NCBI GenBank assembly: GCA_002452695.1 | Contig: DKFA01000112.1 | Location: 50,832-99,692 of the forward strand | DNA length: 48,861 nt | Direction of reading: 5' to 3' | Source: Dehalococcoidia bacterium UBA6808 | Lineage (GTDB): Bacteria; Chloroflexota; Dehalococcoidia; GIF9; UBA5629 | Shown here: piece by piece, positions 24,926 through 32,826 of the stretch | How the letters are laid out: every line of letters begins with the position of its first letter | How positions within the stretch are numbered: the stretch's first letter is position 1 | The notes under the pieces: model-generated | Databases searched by the model: none | What the model saw: only the letters and a program-made list of their open reading frames with translations | Told to the model about the DNA's origin: nothing | Program-made: the position numbers and the translations under genes

Positions 24926-25607
24926 ATTACCCCGTCATGTTGCCATCGTTATGGATGGCAATGGCAGATGGGCTAAAAAGAGACGAAAACCGCGTCTGTA
25001 TGGACATCATCAGGGAGCGCTGCATGTCCGCGATTTCATCGAGATGTTCTCTGTTTACGGAATCCCTTATCTGACGCTATATGCCTTTTCCACCGAAAAC
25101 TGGAACCGCCCCGAAGCTGAGGTACAGGGTATCATGTCGCTCATTTCTGAAAATTTTGATGAGACCATTGAGTTCGCCCGTAACGGCAACATCAGGTTTA
25201 ACCATCTGGGCACGCTCGACCGCCTGCCTCCCGCCATCCAGCAAAAGGCTGCCCAGGCTGTCGAAATGACGCGCAATAACACCGGTTTGACGGTCAATGT
25301 CGCCTTTAATTACGGCGGCAGGAGCGAGATCATACGCGCGGTGCAGAACATCATCAAAGCAGGCATTGCCGCAGGTGACGTCACTGAAGAGTTGTTCTCG
25401 CAGCACCTCTATACCGCAGGCATGCCTGACCCCGACCTGTTTATCCGCACCGGCAATGAATTACGCATCAGCAATCTGCTGATCTGGCAAACGGCCTATA
25501 GCGAGCTCTATTTTACGCCTGTACTCTGGCCTGATTTTGGGAAAAAAGATTTCGAAAAAGCTCTGCAGAACTACAGTAAACGGCAAAGGAGGTTTGGCGG
25601 ACTCTGA
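24903..25607 (+). CDS. uppS: Isoprenyl transferase (undecaprenyl diphosphate synthase family)
   Basis: A 234-residue cis-prenyltransferase with HVAIVMDGNGRWAKKR (catalytic Asp18), LTLYAFSTENWNRP near 58-71, FNYGGRSEI near 138 and DLFIRTGNELRISNLLIWQTAYSEL near the C-terminus. It builds the long cis-polyprenyl diphosphate used as glycan carrier. Its start lies within the end of the preceding nucleotidyltransferase gene. The product chain length cannot be told from sequence. Confidence 0.96.
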   Translation: MPSIDRDRLPRHVAIVMDGNGRWAKKRRKPRLYGHHQGALHVRDFIEMFSVYGIPYLTLYAFSTENWNRPEAEVQGIMSLISENFDETIEFARNGNIRFNHLGTLDRLPPAIQQKAAQAVEMTRNNTGLTVNVAFNYGGRSEIIRAVQNIIKAGIAAGDVTEELFSQHLYTAGMPDPDLFIRTGNELRISNLLIWQTAYSELYFTPVLWPDFGKKDFEKALQNYSKRQRRFGGL

Positions 25608-25638
25608 AGTTTCGGGCTTACCTTCTTGAAAGGCGCCT

Positions 25639-26859
25639 GTGCATTACCCTGCCGACTGTTGCATGTTTGACATCGTTGTTATAGGCGCAGGCATTACCGG
25701 TAGCTTCACTGCCAGCCTCCTGGCCAAACTGGGCTACCGTGTTTGCGTGCTGGATAAACAGGTTGCCGGGCACAAGACCAGTTGTACGGGCATCGTGAGC
25801 AAAGAGTGCCTTGAATTGCTGCAGGCAAATCCGGCGGTAATCCAGCAGGAAGCGCACTCAGCCCGCATATTTTCCCCGTCAGGATCTTTCATCCGCGTGG
25901 ATCGCGAAAGCCCGCAGGCTTATGTGCTCGATAGACCCGGCCTTGATAGTTTCATGGCCGCTAGGGCGCAATCCTGCGGCGCCGAATACAGGCCGCACAC
26001 TCTGGTTAAATCGATCGACCTGCATGACAACTACATCACAGCGGTCTGTCGCCATGCTCGGCAGGATTACGAAATGCAGGCAGGCGCAGTGGTTATTGCG
26101 ACAGGTTTCGGCAGCAACCTGACAGAACAGCTCGGATTGGGCCGCATCAACCATTATGCGCATGGAGCACAGGCCGAGGTTACCTGCAGAGGTATCGATG
26201 AGACAGAGGTCTATTGCGGGTCTGCTGTTGCGCCCGGTTTTTTCGCCTGGCTGGTGCCTGTCGGCAAATCACAGGCCAAAGCAGGATTGCTCTGCCGCAA
26301 CAACCCGCGTGAATACATGTCCTCGCTGCTGAAAAAACTGGCCGATGAAGGTAAAATAGTCCGGGATGACTATCCTGTCAACTACGGCAACATCCCGCTC
26401 AAAACCCTTGGGAAAACGTACGGCAAACGCTTTGTGGTGATAGGGGACGCAGCCGGCCAGGCCAAACCGACCACAGGCGGCGGCATCTACTTCGGCTTGC
26501 TTTCAGCCAGTGAGGCAGTGGATGTGCTGGATGCGTCTTTCAAAGCCGGCGACCTGTCCGCCAGGCGGCTTTTCCGCTACCAGCAACGCTGGCAAAAGAT
26601 ACTGCGTGAGGAACTTACCATCGGCTACTGGGCGCACCGCTTCTACCAGAAACTGGATGACCGCCAGATCTGTCATATTTTCGACGTTATTGAACGTCAC
26701 GGCATACATGAGTCCTTCCTTACCTCCCCCGATATCACTTTCGACTGGCACGGTAAAATCATTATCGAAGCCATCAAACACCGTTCTCTGCAAAGGTCCC
26801 TTGCGGGATTTAATCGCGGCATGCTGGCCCGCATCAGGCAGGGGGGACGGCCGAAATAA
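25639..26859 (+). CDS. Geranylgeranyl reductase-family FAD enzyme
   Basis: A 406-residue flavoprotein with VVIGAGITGSFTASLLAKLGYRVCVLDK, a KTSCTGIVSKECLELL segment, the signature GDAAGQAKPTTGGGIYFGLLSA, and a tail rich in aromatics (REELTIGYWAHRFYQKL). This family saturates isoprenoid double bonds of archaeal lipids, chlorophyll side chains or quinones. Lying 31 bases after uppS, it may reduce the polyprenyl product (inference). GTG 25639 has GAAAGG five bases upstream; ATG 25663, which starts MFDIVV, is an alternative. Followed by a terminator-like hairpin before nusA. Confidence 0.85.
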   Translation: MHYPADCCMFDIVVIGAGITGSFTASLLAKLGYRVCVLDKQVAGHKTSCTGIVSKECLELLQANPAVIQQEAHSARIFSPSGSFIRVDRESPQAYVLDRPGLDSFMAARAQSCGAEYRPHTLVKSIDLHDNYITAVCRHARQDYEMQAGAVVIATGFGSNLTEQLGLGRINHYAHGAQAEVTCRGIDETEVYCGSAVAPGFFAWLVPVGKSQAKAGLLCRNNPREYMSSLLKKLADEGKIVRDDYPVNYGNIPLKTLGKTYGKRFVVIGDAAGQAKPTTGGGIYFGLLSASEAVDVLDASFKAGDLSARRLFRYQQRWQKILREELTIGYWAHRFYQKLDDRQICHIFDVIERHGIHESFLTSPDITFDWHGKIIIEAIKHRSLQRSLAGFNRGMLARIRQGGRPK

Positions 26860-26901
26860 AGCTGTCCAGCCGTATGCGTCAATTTGCATTTTCAATAAAC
26901 C

Positions 26902-26910
26902 TGTGATAAT
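26902..26910 (+). promoter_or_regulatory. Candidate extended -10 promoter of the nusA operon
   Basis: TGTGATAAT matches the extended -10 with one mismatch. The start would be near 26917, about 20 bases before a terminator-like hairpin. There is no good -35. Confidence 0.45.
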
Positions 26911-26936
26911 ATTTCCTTGAATTCAATACTAGACTG

Positions 26937-26966
26937 AAAGTGGGTCCGTGCACCCACTTTTTTATT
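26937..26966 (+). terminator. Terminator-like hairpin in the nusA leader
   Basis: AAAGTGGGT (26937-26945) pairs with ACCCACTTT (26952-26960), loop CCGTGC, followed by TTTATT. It may simply end the upstream reductase transcript, or work as an attenuator if the promoter at 26902 is used. Confidence 0.75.
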
Positions 26967-27000
26967 GAAGAAAAATGCATGGTGAGGGAGACTGATTTCG

Positions 27001-28413
27001 ATGGCGAAGACTGAGTTCATGAATGCCCTCATGCAACTTGCGGCTGAAAAGAACCTGCCCAAGGAAATAGTCCTTACGGCGCTGGAATCTGCTATGGTTT
27101 CGGCTTATCGCAAGGAATCCTACACGCATGGAGAGGACATTTCGGTTAAAATTCACCCTATATCCGGCGAGGTCAAGCTCACTCTCAGGAAAACCGTAGT
27201 TGAAACACCCGAGGATGAGTACCGCGAGATTTCACTAAAAGACGCCAATAAAATAGATAAAACGCTTAAAACCGGAGATACGGTAACGTTCGAGCTGGCT
27301 CCTCCCAATGCGGGACGCATCCCGGCCCAAATAGCCAAGCAGGTCATCCTGCAGAAATTGCACGACGCCGAACGTGGCGCCATCTATGAGGAGTTCGTCG
27401 GCAAAGAAGGTGAGATCGTCACCGGGACGGTACAGCGGATAACGCCTGAGCATGTGGTAGTTGATATCGGCAAGACCGAAGCCGTCATCCCGCAGAACGA
27501 AAAGGTACCCACTGAACGCTACCGTCAGGGGCAGCGCCTGAAGCTGTACATCGTTGAGGTAGCCCGTACTACCAAGGGGCCGCAGATCATAGCTTCGCGG
27601 GCACACCGTAATCTGCTCAGGGATATGCTGATACTGGAAATTCCCGAGATCGCCAGCGGCGTAGTTGAAATCAAGGCCATTGCCAGGGAAGCCGGTTATC
27701 GCAGCAAGGTCGCTGTTAATACGCGCCAAACTGGAATCGATCCGGTCGGCTGCTGTGTCGGCCTGCGTGGAATCAGGATACAGAATGTAGTCAATGAGCT
27801 GAGCGGTGAGAAGATCGATGTGGTGCAATGGTCAGATGACCCCCGTATCTTCATCGCAAATGCGCTCAGTCCCGCACAGGTATTAAGCGTTACACTTAAC
27901 GAGCCTGAGACCACGGCCCTGGTCAAGGTACCGGATAAGCATCTTTCGCTGGCCATCGGCAAGGAAGGACAGAATGTGCGTCTGGCTGCCAAGCTTACAG
28001 GTTGGCGCATTGACATCAAGAGCGCTTCCGAGCTCGAGGCGGAAAAAGCCACTGCCAAAGCAGCCGAGGAAGCCGTTGAAGAAAAAGCAGCTATTGAGAC
28101 CCCGGTTGAAGCGGGAGCAGAAATTGAGGCGCATGTCGCAGAGGGAATGCCCGAACTCGTTGCTGCTGAGGCAGCAGAAGAAAAGGCTACTCCCGCCGGC
28201 ATCGAAATCCTTCTGCCGGTAGAGATGTCATCGCCTTCGAAGCCTTCCAAGATACGGTTCGCCGAGGAGATCCTGGCAGGGCGAGAAGGCAAATCCAGGA
28301 AGAAAGACGCATCGAAAAAAGATTCAGACGGCAAGGATGCTGGCACTAAAGCCAACAAATTCAAAGCCAAAAAGAAACCGGCCTATTATGAAGATGAAGA
28401 TTTCGAAGAATAA
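27001..28413 (+). CDS. nusA: Transcription termination/antitermination protein NusA
   Basis: A 470-residue NusA. The N-terminal RNA-polymerase-binding domain is about 1-125, the S1 domain about 134-198 (GEIVTGTVQRITPEHVVVDIGKTEAVIP), and the KH1/KH2 region about 228-345 with REAGYRSKVAV and AIGKEGQNVRLA. After 345 comes a low-complexity Ala/Glu then Lys-rich tail ending in acidic YYEDEDFEE, instead of the enterobacterial acidic repeats. NusA binds RNA polymerase and nascent RNA to control pausing, termination and antitermination. GAGGGAG precedes ATG. The 3' end overlaps ylxR. rimP, its usual neighbour, is absent. Confidence 0.97.
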   Translation: MAKTEFMNALMQLAAEKNLPKEIVLTALESAMVSAYRKESYTHGEDISVKIHPISGEVKLTLRKTVVETPEDEYREISLKDANKIDKTLKTGDTVTFELAPPNAGRIPAQIAKQVILQKLHDAERGAIYEEFVGKEGEIVTGTVQRITPEHVVVDIGKTEAVIPQNEKVPTERYRQGQRLKLYIVEVARTTKGPQIIASRAHRNLLRDMLILEIPEIASGVVEIKAIAREAGYRSKVAVNTRQTGIDPVGCCVGLRGIRIQNVVNELSGEKIDVVQWSDDPRIFIANALSPAQVLSVTLNEPETTALVKVPDKHLSLAIGKEGQNVRLAAKLTGWRIDIKSASELEAEKATAKAAEEAVEEKAAIETPVEAGAEIEAHVAEGMPELVAAEAAEEKATPAGIEILLPVEMSSPSKPSKIRFAEEILAGREGKSRKKDASKKDSDGKDAGTKANKFKAKKKPAYYEDEDFEE

Positions 28414-28711
28414 TAATATTTCACAACCTTTGAAACTGAAACATGTGCCGCTGCGTACCTGCATCGCTTGCAGGCAGACAGCCGGTAAAAGAGAGCTTAT
28501 CAGGCTTGTTTGCAGCGACGCCGGTGTAGAAGTCGACATCAAGGGCAGGAAGCCCGGCAGGGGCGTTTATCTTTGCGCCAAACGGAAATGCTGGGAAAAC
28601 GGATTGAAAGGTAACAGGATCGAGTTCGGCCTGCGGACCAAACTATCCGCAGATAACAGGCAGTCATTGCTCGAATACGGCAAGGCTCTGCCAGAAAAGG
28701 AAGAGCAGTAA
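28388..28711 (+). CDS. ylxR: YlxR-family RNA-binding protein (DUF448)
   Basis: About 107 residues in the YlxR family, with PLRTCIACRQTAGKRELIRLV (Cys25, Cys28) and GRKPGRGVYLC. In other bacteria YlxR binds RNA and sits between nusA and infB, exactly as here. The N-terminal 17 residues are basic. ATG 28388 lies inside the end of nusA and overlaps it by 26 bases; 28394 is an equally possible start. Its stop shares a base with the infB start (TAATG). Confidence 0.9.
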   Translation: MKMKISKNNNISQPLKLKHVPLRTCIACRQTAGKRELIRLVCSDAGVEVDIKGRKPGRGVYLCAKRKCWENGLKGNRIEFGLRTKLSADNRQSLLEYGKALPEKEEQ

Positions 28712-30495
28712 TGAATAATAAGGAACAGGCTGGCGTTGGGGAAACCGGAGCAAAACAGGGTCCCCCTTCCCTGGGATTGCCCCCTGTCATCACGGTCAAA
28801 CAGCTTGCCGACCAGATCGGCGTAAGCGGCATTGAAATCATCAAGCAGCTTATGCGCAACGGGGTTATGGCCAACATCAACCAGGCCCTCGAATATGACG
28901 TTGCTGCCAAAATCGTTGCTGACTTCGGTTATACTGCCAGGAAACTGCCTGTTGTGACACAAACCAAACAGGCTGTCAGCGCCAAGGGCGCCAGGCTGCG
29001 CCCGAGGCCGCCTGTAATCACCATTATGGGACATGTCGACCACGGCAAGACCAGCCTCCTTGATGCAATCAGACAGACCAATGTGGCAGCCGGAGAAGCA
29101 GGGGCCATCACACAGCATATAGGCGCCTATCAAATCGAGATGGGCGGACGTAAGATTACCTTCCTTGATACACCCGGTCACGAGGCATTTACGGCCATGA
29201 GGGCGCGCGGCGCCCGCGCTACCGACATTGCGGTACTGGTAGTCGCAGCGGATGACGGTGTCATGCCCCAGACTATCGAAGCCCTTGACCATGCCAGGGC
29301 AGCCGGCGTGAGCATCGTTATCGCCCTGAATAAGATAGACAAGGCCAACGCTGCTCCCGATAAGGTTAAGCAGCAGCTTGCCGATCTGGGCGTGCTGATT
29401 GAGGAATGGGGCGGCGACACAATCTGTGTCCCCGTATCGGCCAAGAAGAAACAGGGTATCGATGATCTGCTGGAAAACGTGCTGCTGGTAGCCGATATGC
29501 TGGAGCTAAAAGCCGAATGGGACTGCCCTGCCGAAGGCATCGTAATTGAAGCTAAGCTCGATAAAAATCGCGGTCCGGTGGCCACGTTGCTGGTCCAGAA
29601 AGGCGTCCTAAAGCCAGGAGACAACCTTGTCATCGGCGCCATTTCAGGCAAAGTCAAGGCCATGTTTAACGATTCCGGCAAGAATATCCGCAAGGCAGAA
29701 CCTGCCACTCCGGTTGAGATACTCGGCATGAATTCCGTGCCTGTCGCCGGTGAGGTTTTCCAGGTGGTAGCCGACGAAAAAGAAGCACGTGCCCTTGTTG
29801 AAAAGAATCGAGCCGCGGCCGGTGCAGCAGCCAACACATCCCGCAGCCTCAGCCTGTCATCCGTGGCAGCCCAGGCCGGAAGCGGGGCAATAAAAGAACT
29901 TAATATTATCCTCAAGACCGATGTCCACGGCAGCATCGAACCGATCAAGGACTCGCTGGAACGCCTCAGCGACGACAAAACCCGCGTCAAGGTGATACAT
30001 ACCGGCACCGGCAGTATTACAGAAGGCGATATCCTGCTGGCAATGGCCTCCAAGGCCGTTATAATAGGTTTCAACAGCAGGCCGGAAGCCGGCGCCGGCA
30101 GGCTGGCTGAACAGGAGAAAATCAGCATCCGGCAGTATAACGTCATTTACAAATTAATCGAGGACGTTGAAAAAGCTCTCAAAGGTATGCTCGAACCGGA
30201 ATATGCCGAGGTGGTCGCCGGCCAGGCAGAGATCAAGGCTATTTTCGAAGCCGGCAAGAAGGGGAAGATCGCAGGCGCATGGATGAAAGAAGGAAAAGCA
30301 ACCAGAGATTCTCAGGTGAGGGTCTTCCGCGACGGTAAGGTAATCGCTGAATCACGTTTAACAGGATTGCGCCGGTTTAAGGATGATGTGAAGGAGGTGA
30401 CTACAGGTATGGAGTTCGGCGTTAAACTTGAGAACTTCGTCGATTTCCAGGTAGGTGATATTTTGCAGTTCATAAAGCAGGAACGCATAGACTGA
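28711..30495 (+). CDS. infB: Translation initiation factor IF-2, short form
   Basis: A 594-residue IF2. It has a short IF2_N domain (about 25-75), then the GTPase with G1 GHVDHGKT (107-114), DTPGHEAFT and NKIDKAN, then domains II, III and IV (C-terminal tRNA-fMet-binding region). It lacks the long variable N-terminus found in many bacteria (E. coli alpha form about 890). It positions initiator tRNA on the ribosome. Translation is coupled to ylxR by a TAATG junction, and rbfA follows. Confidence 0.97.
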   Translation: MNNKEQAGVGETGAKQGPPSLGLPPVITVKQLADQIGVSGIEIIKQLMRNGVMANINQALEYDVAAKIVADFGYTARKLPVVTQTKQAVSAKGARLRPRPPVITIMGHVDHGKTSLLDAIRQTNVAAGEAGAITQHIGAYQIEMGGRKITFLDTPGHEAFTAMRARGARATDIAVLVVAADDGVMPQTIEALDHARAAGVSIVIALNKIDKANAAPDKVKQQLADLGVLIEEWGGDTICVPVSAKKKQGIDDLLENVLLVADMLELKAEWDCPAEGIVIEAKLDKNRGPVATLLVQKGVLKPGDNLVIGAISGKVKAMFNDSGKNIRKAEPATPVEILGMNSVPVAGEVFQVVADEKEARALVEKNRAAAGAAANTSRSLSLSSVAAQAGSGAIKELNIILKTDVHGSIEPIKDSLERLSDDKTRVKVIHTGTGSITEGDILLAMASKAVIIGFNSRPEAGAGRLAEQEKISIRQYNVIYKLIEDVEKALKGMLEPEYAEVVAGQAEIKAIFEAGKKGKIAGAWMKEGKATRDSQVRVFRDGKVIAESRLTGLRRFKDDVKEVTTGMEFGVKLENFVDFQVGDILQFIKQERID

Positions 30496-30556
30496 TAGCT
30501 CCTTGCGAATCGGACCGCTGCAATTGAATACCTCATCTTTCTTTAGGGAGAATGCT

Positions 30557-30949
30557 ATGACCCGACGCACAGAACGTTTAAATCATCTTATCCAGATCGA
30601 GCTCAGCGATTTGCTGCGCAAGCATATCAACGATCCAAGACTCACCAGCCTGATCAGCATAACGGGTGTCTCCATTTCCAATGACCTGAAAAATGCCACG
30701 GTCCTGATCAGCGCTCTCGGCGATCATCATGACAGGGATGAGATACTAAATGGGTTTCATTCGGCCTCAGGTTTTTTGCGCCGAGAGCTTGCGCACCGGC
30801 TTGATATAAGGGTTACTCCTGAACTGAAATTTGAATTTGATGATTCCATCGAAAAGGGCGTCAGTCTCGTCAGCCTGATCGACAGAGTCGTAGCAGAAGA
30901 CAAGCAGGCGGGAACGGATGGGCGTAAACGGAATCCTAAACATAAATAA
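30557..30949 (+). CDS. rbfA: 30S ribosome-binding factor A
   Basis: About 130 residues. It opens MTRRTERLNHLIQIELSDLLRK and has HINDPRLTSLISITGVSISNDLKNATVLISALGD, typical of the single KH-like fold of RbfA. It helps 16S rRNA 5' maturation. I chose ATG 30557 because AGGGAG lies 6 bases upstream; the open frame extends to 30503 without a better site. It overlaps truB by 32 bases. Confidence 0.93.
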   Translation: MTRRTERLNHLIQIELSDLLRKHINDPRLTSLISITGVSISNDLKNATVLISALGDHHDRDEILNGFHSASGFLRRELAHRLDIRVTPELKFEFDDSIEKGVSLVSLIDRVVAEDKQAGTDGRKRNPKHK

Positions 30950-31811
30950 ACCCTGCGGCCCCACTTCCTTCAGCATGGTTGCAACTGTCCGCCGTCTGAG
31001 CGGGGAAAAGCGCGTCGGACATGCCGGCACCCTGGACCCCGGCGCTTCGGGTGTGCTGCCAATCTGCCTGGGGCAGGCCGTCCGGCTGATCGAGTATATG
31101 CATAACTTTCCCAAGGAATACGTTGCCGGCATTATGCTCGGCGCCACCACAGATACGCTGGATGCCCAGGGCAGTCTCATTTCCCGCGGTGATGCGACAG
31201 CTATCAGCGAAAAACAGGTTCGGCAAGAGCTTCAGCGCTTCATCGGCGATATCAGTCAAGCTCCCCCTGCTTACAGCGCAAAGAAAATTGGAGGCAAGAA
31301 ATCATACAGGTTGGCCAGAAAAGGCGCCAGCATTCCACTTGAACCGCATAGTGTGACAATCGATGCTATTAATATGCTTTCTTTTGAAAACCCCTATCTC
31401 AAGGTAAGGGTACGCTGCTCTACCGGCACTTATATACGCGCCCTTGCCCGCGATCTTGGCGAGGCCCTGGGCTGCGGCGCTTACCTGCAGGATCTCCTTC
31501 GCACAGCTTACGGCCCCTACAATCTCGATAATGCGCTGGCCCCGGATGAGCTTGCCCGCCAGGCCCAAGCAGCAGGCTTGCCCGGCCTTCTTTTCCCGGT
31601 CGATCACCCCCTGCAATCCTGGCAGAAACACGTGCTCGATGTCAGGGTTGCCGCCCTGGTTCTCAGCGGCACAGCTATACACCTCAATGATGACACGTTC
31701 GATACCGGACAGCTTCTTTGCAGTTACGATAGTAGCGGTAAATTTCTGGGCATCCTTAAATATTCTGCTGCAAACGGATTATGGTGGCCAGAAAAGATTT
31801 TCAACCTTTAA
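30918..31811 (+). CDS. truB: tRNA pseudouridine(55) synthase
   Basis: A 297-residue TruB. It makes pseudouridine 55 in tRNA T-arms. It has NGILNINKPCGPTS, the catalytic Asp40 in GHAGTLDPGASGVLP, the YSAKKIGGKKSYRLAR block and VRCSTGTYIRALARDLGE. A small C-terminal domain follows. It overlaps rbfA and ends the nusA-ylxR-infB-rbfA-truB set; the next gene has its own promoter. Confidence 0.96.
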   Translation: MGVNGILNINKPCGPTSFSMVATVRRLSGEKRVGHAGTLDPGASGVLPICLGQAVRLIEYMHNFPKEYVAGIMLGATTDTLDAQGSLISRGDATAISEKQVRQELQRFIGDISQAPPAYSAKKIGGKKSYRLARKGASIPLEPHSVTIDAINMLSFENPYLKVRVRCSTGTYIRALARDLGEALGCGAYLQDLLRTAYGPYNLDNALAPDELARQAQAAGLPGLLFPVDHPLQSWQKHVLDVRVAALVLSGTAIHLNDDTFDTGQLLCSYDSSGKFLGILKYSAANGLWWPEKIFNL

Positions 31812-31847
31812 AATCGAGGGAGCTTTTCATCTTCATCGAAAAAACGC

Positions 31848-31876
31848 TTGACAGAGATATTCGTATTGGCTATATT
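31848..31876 (+). promoter_or_regulatory. Strong promoter of the small zinc-ribbon gene
   Basis: TTGACA (31848-31853), a 17-base spacer, then TATATT (31871-31876). The start is near 31883, with CAGGAGGTG before ATG 31914. Confidence 0.75.
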
Positions 31877-31913
31877 AGCCTTAAGAGCTTTAAACAGCTT
31901 CAGGAGGTGCCCA

Positions 31914-32057
31914 ATGACAGAGGCTTACTGCTTCAAAGACAGGAAGATGGTGGAAATCAAGAACGCACAGAAGGTTACCCTGAAGAATGGCAGGCCGGCG
32001 ATCAAGGGGGTGTGCCCCCTCTGCGGGACCAAGGTTTACAGGATCGGTAAGAGCTAA
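31914..32057 (+). CDS. DUF5679-like small zinc-ribbon protein, 47 residues
   Basis: Forty-seven residues: MTEAYCFKDRKMVEIKNAQK, then VTLKNGRPAIKGVCPLCGTK and a short tail. It matches the DUF5679 pattern, small proteins of unknown function seen in Chloroflexota and Actinobacteria. The second Cys pair (34, 37) is intact, but the first, normally CxxC, is C6-x2-D9. That leaves three Cys and an Asp, which could still hold zinc or be a broken site. It has a near-perfect promoter and ribosome site, so it is probably well expressed. The open frame to 31848 runs through the promoter and is not a real start. Confidence 0.82.
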   Translation: MTEAYCFKDRKMVEIKNAQKVTLKNGRPAIKGVCPLCGTKVYRIGKS

Positions 32058-32080
32058 ACAACAACCAATCTGCGCAAATC

Positions 32081-32746
32081 TCACGAGATTTTCTTGATTC
32101 TCTGAAGCAATTTCAGGGGATTATCTTCTAGTATAGCTTTAAATTGGAGGGGGGGAATACCGGCCTCTGCGAGTGTGGACCTGGCCAATTCTTCGCTGAG
32201 CAGATCATCTTCACAGTGAGAATCGGTATTCAGCAGCAGCAACGCTCCTGCTTCAGTGGCTGTTTTAGCAACATGCGGGTTGGTTACGCAGTGGCTTCTC
32301 CGGGTGGTAATCTCAATAAAAACCCCGTTTTCAGCTGCTATCCTGGCTGTTTCCAGCGTAATATTTCCGGGATGCGCCAGGATATCCACATAGTGCGATT
32401 TCACGGCGGCCAGATTGGTTCCCTCCTCCACCGGCTCGGCAGTTGTTTCACCATGAACAACCACCAGCCAGGCGCCCAACTCCTTGGCCTTGCGTGCCGC
32501 ACCATCGATTGCAGCGGGCGGCAGGTGGGTAAGCTCCACTCCCGGCATAGCCAGGATATTCCAGTATGACCTTGCCAGCCTGCAATCGTCACTGACTTCC
32601 TCGATCAGCCTCTTCAACGAACCTACACCGACATGGTCGGTAATACCCAGTGTGCAGTAGCCTTTCACCGCGGCACGCCTGATCAATTCGATCGGGGAAA
32701 GTACTCCATCACTGTGAAATGTATGCGAATGGAAATCATATAGCAC
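32081..32746 (-). CDS. PHP-domain metal-dependent phosphoesterase
   Basis: A 221-residue PHP protein with DFHSHTFHSDG at the N-terminus, GITDHVG near 34, a LVVVHGET segment, DILAHPGN and NTDSH. These supply the His/Asp metal ligands of the trinuclear PHP site. Relatives include histidinol phosphatase-like enzymes and the PHP domains of polymerases; the substrate is uncertain. It starts with GTG at 32746, without a clear ribosome site. It is alone on the minus strand, converging on the zinc-ribbon gene with a 23-base gap. Confidence 0.85.
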   Translation of the reverse strand: MLYDFHSHTFHSDGVLSPIELIRRAAVKGYCTLGITDHVGVGSLKRLIEEVSDDCRLARSYWNILAMPGVELTHLPPAAIDGAARKAKELGAWLVVVHGETTAEPVEEGTNLAAVKSHYVDILAHPGNITLETARIAAENGVFIEITTRRSHCVTNPHVAKTATEAGALLLLNTDSHCEDDLLSEELARSTLAEAGIPPLQFKAILEDNPLKLLQRIKKIS

Positions 32747-32797
32747 GTAATAAATTTATATAAAAATCCTGAATAATACAAGGGCGCTGTAATAATC

Positions 32798-32806
32798 TGG
32801 TATAAT
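32798..32806 (+). promoter_or_regulatory. Extended -10 promoter of the second tandem Usp gene
   Basis: TGGTATAAT is a perfect extended -10. The start would be near 32813, leaving a leader of about 14 bases before ATG 32827. Confidence 0.65.
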
Positions 32807-32826
32807 AGAGCGGATTTAAATCTGAA

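Noticed and set aside
27696..28370. A 224-codon minus-strand frame inside nusA with a Ser/Ala-rich product
   Set aside because: It mirrors the Ala/Glu/Lys-rich tail of NusA on the other strand; composition artefact.
31848..31913. Longer N-terminus for the small zinc-ribbon protein
   Set aside because: This part overlaps the -35 and -10 boxes and lies before the AGGAGG site; homologous proteins start at the MTEAYC position.
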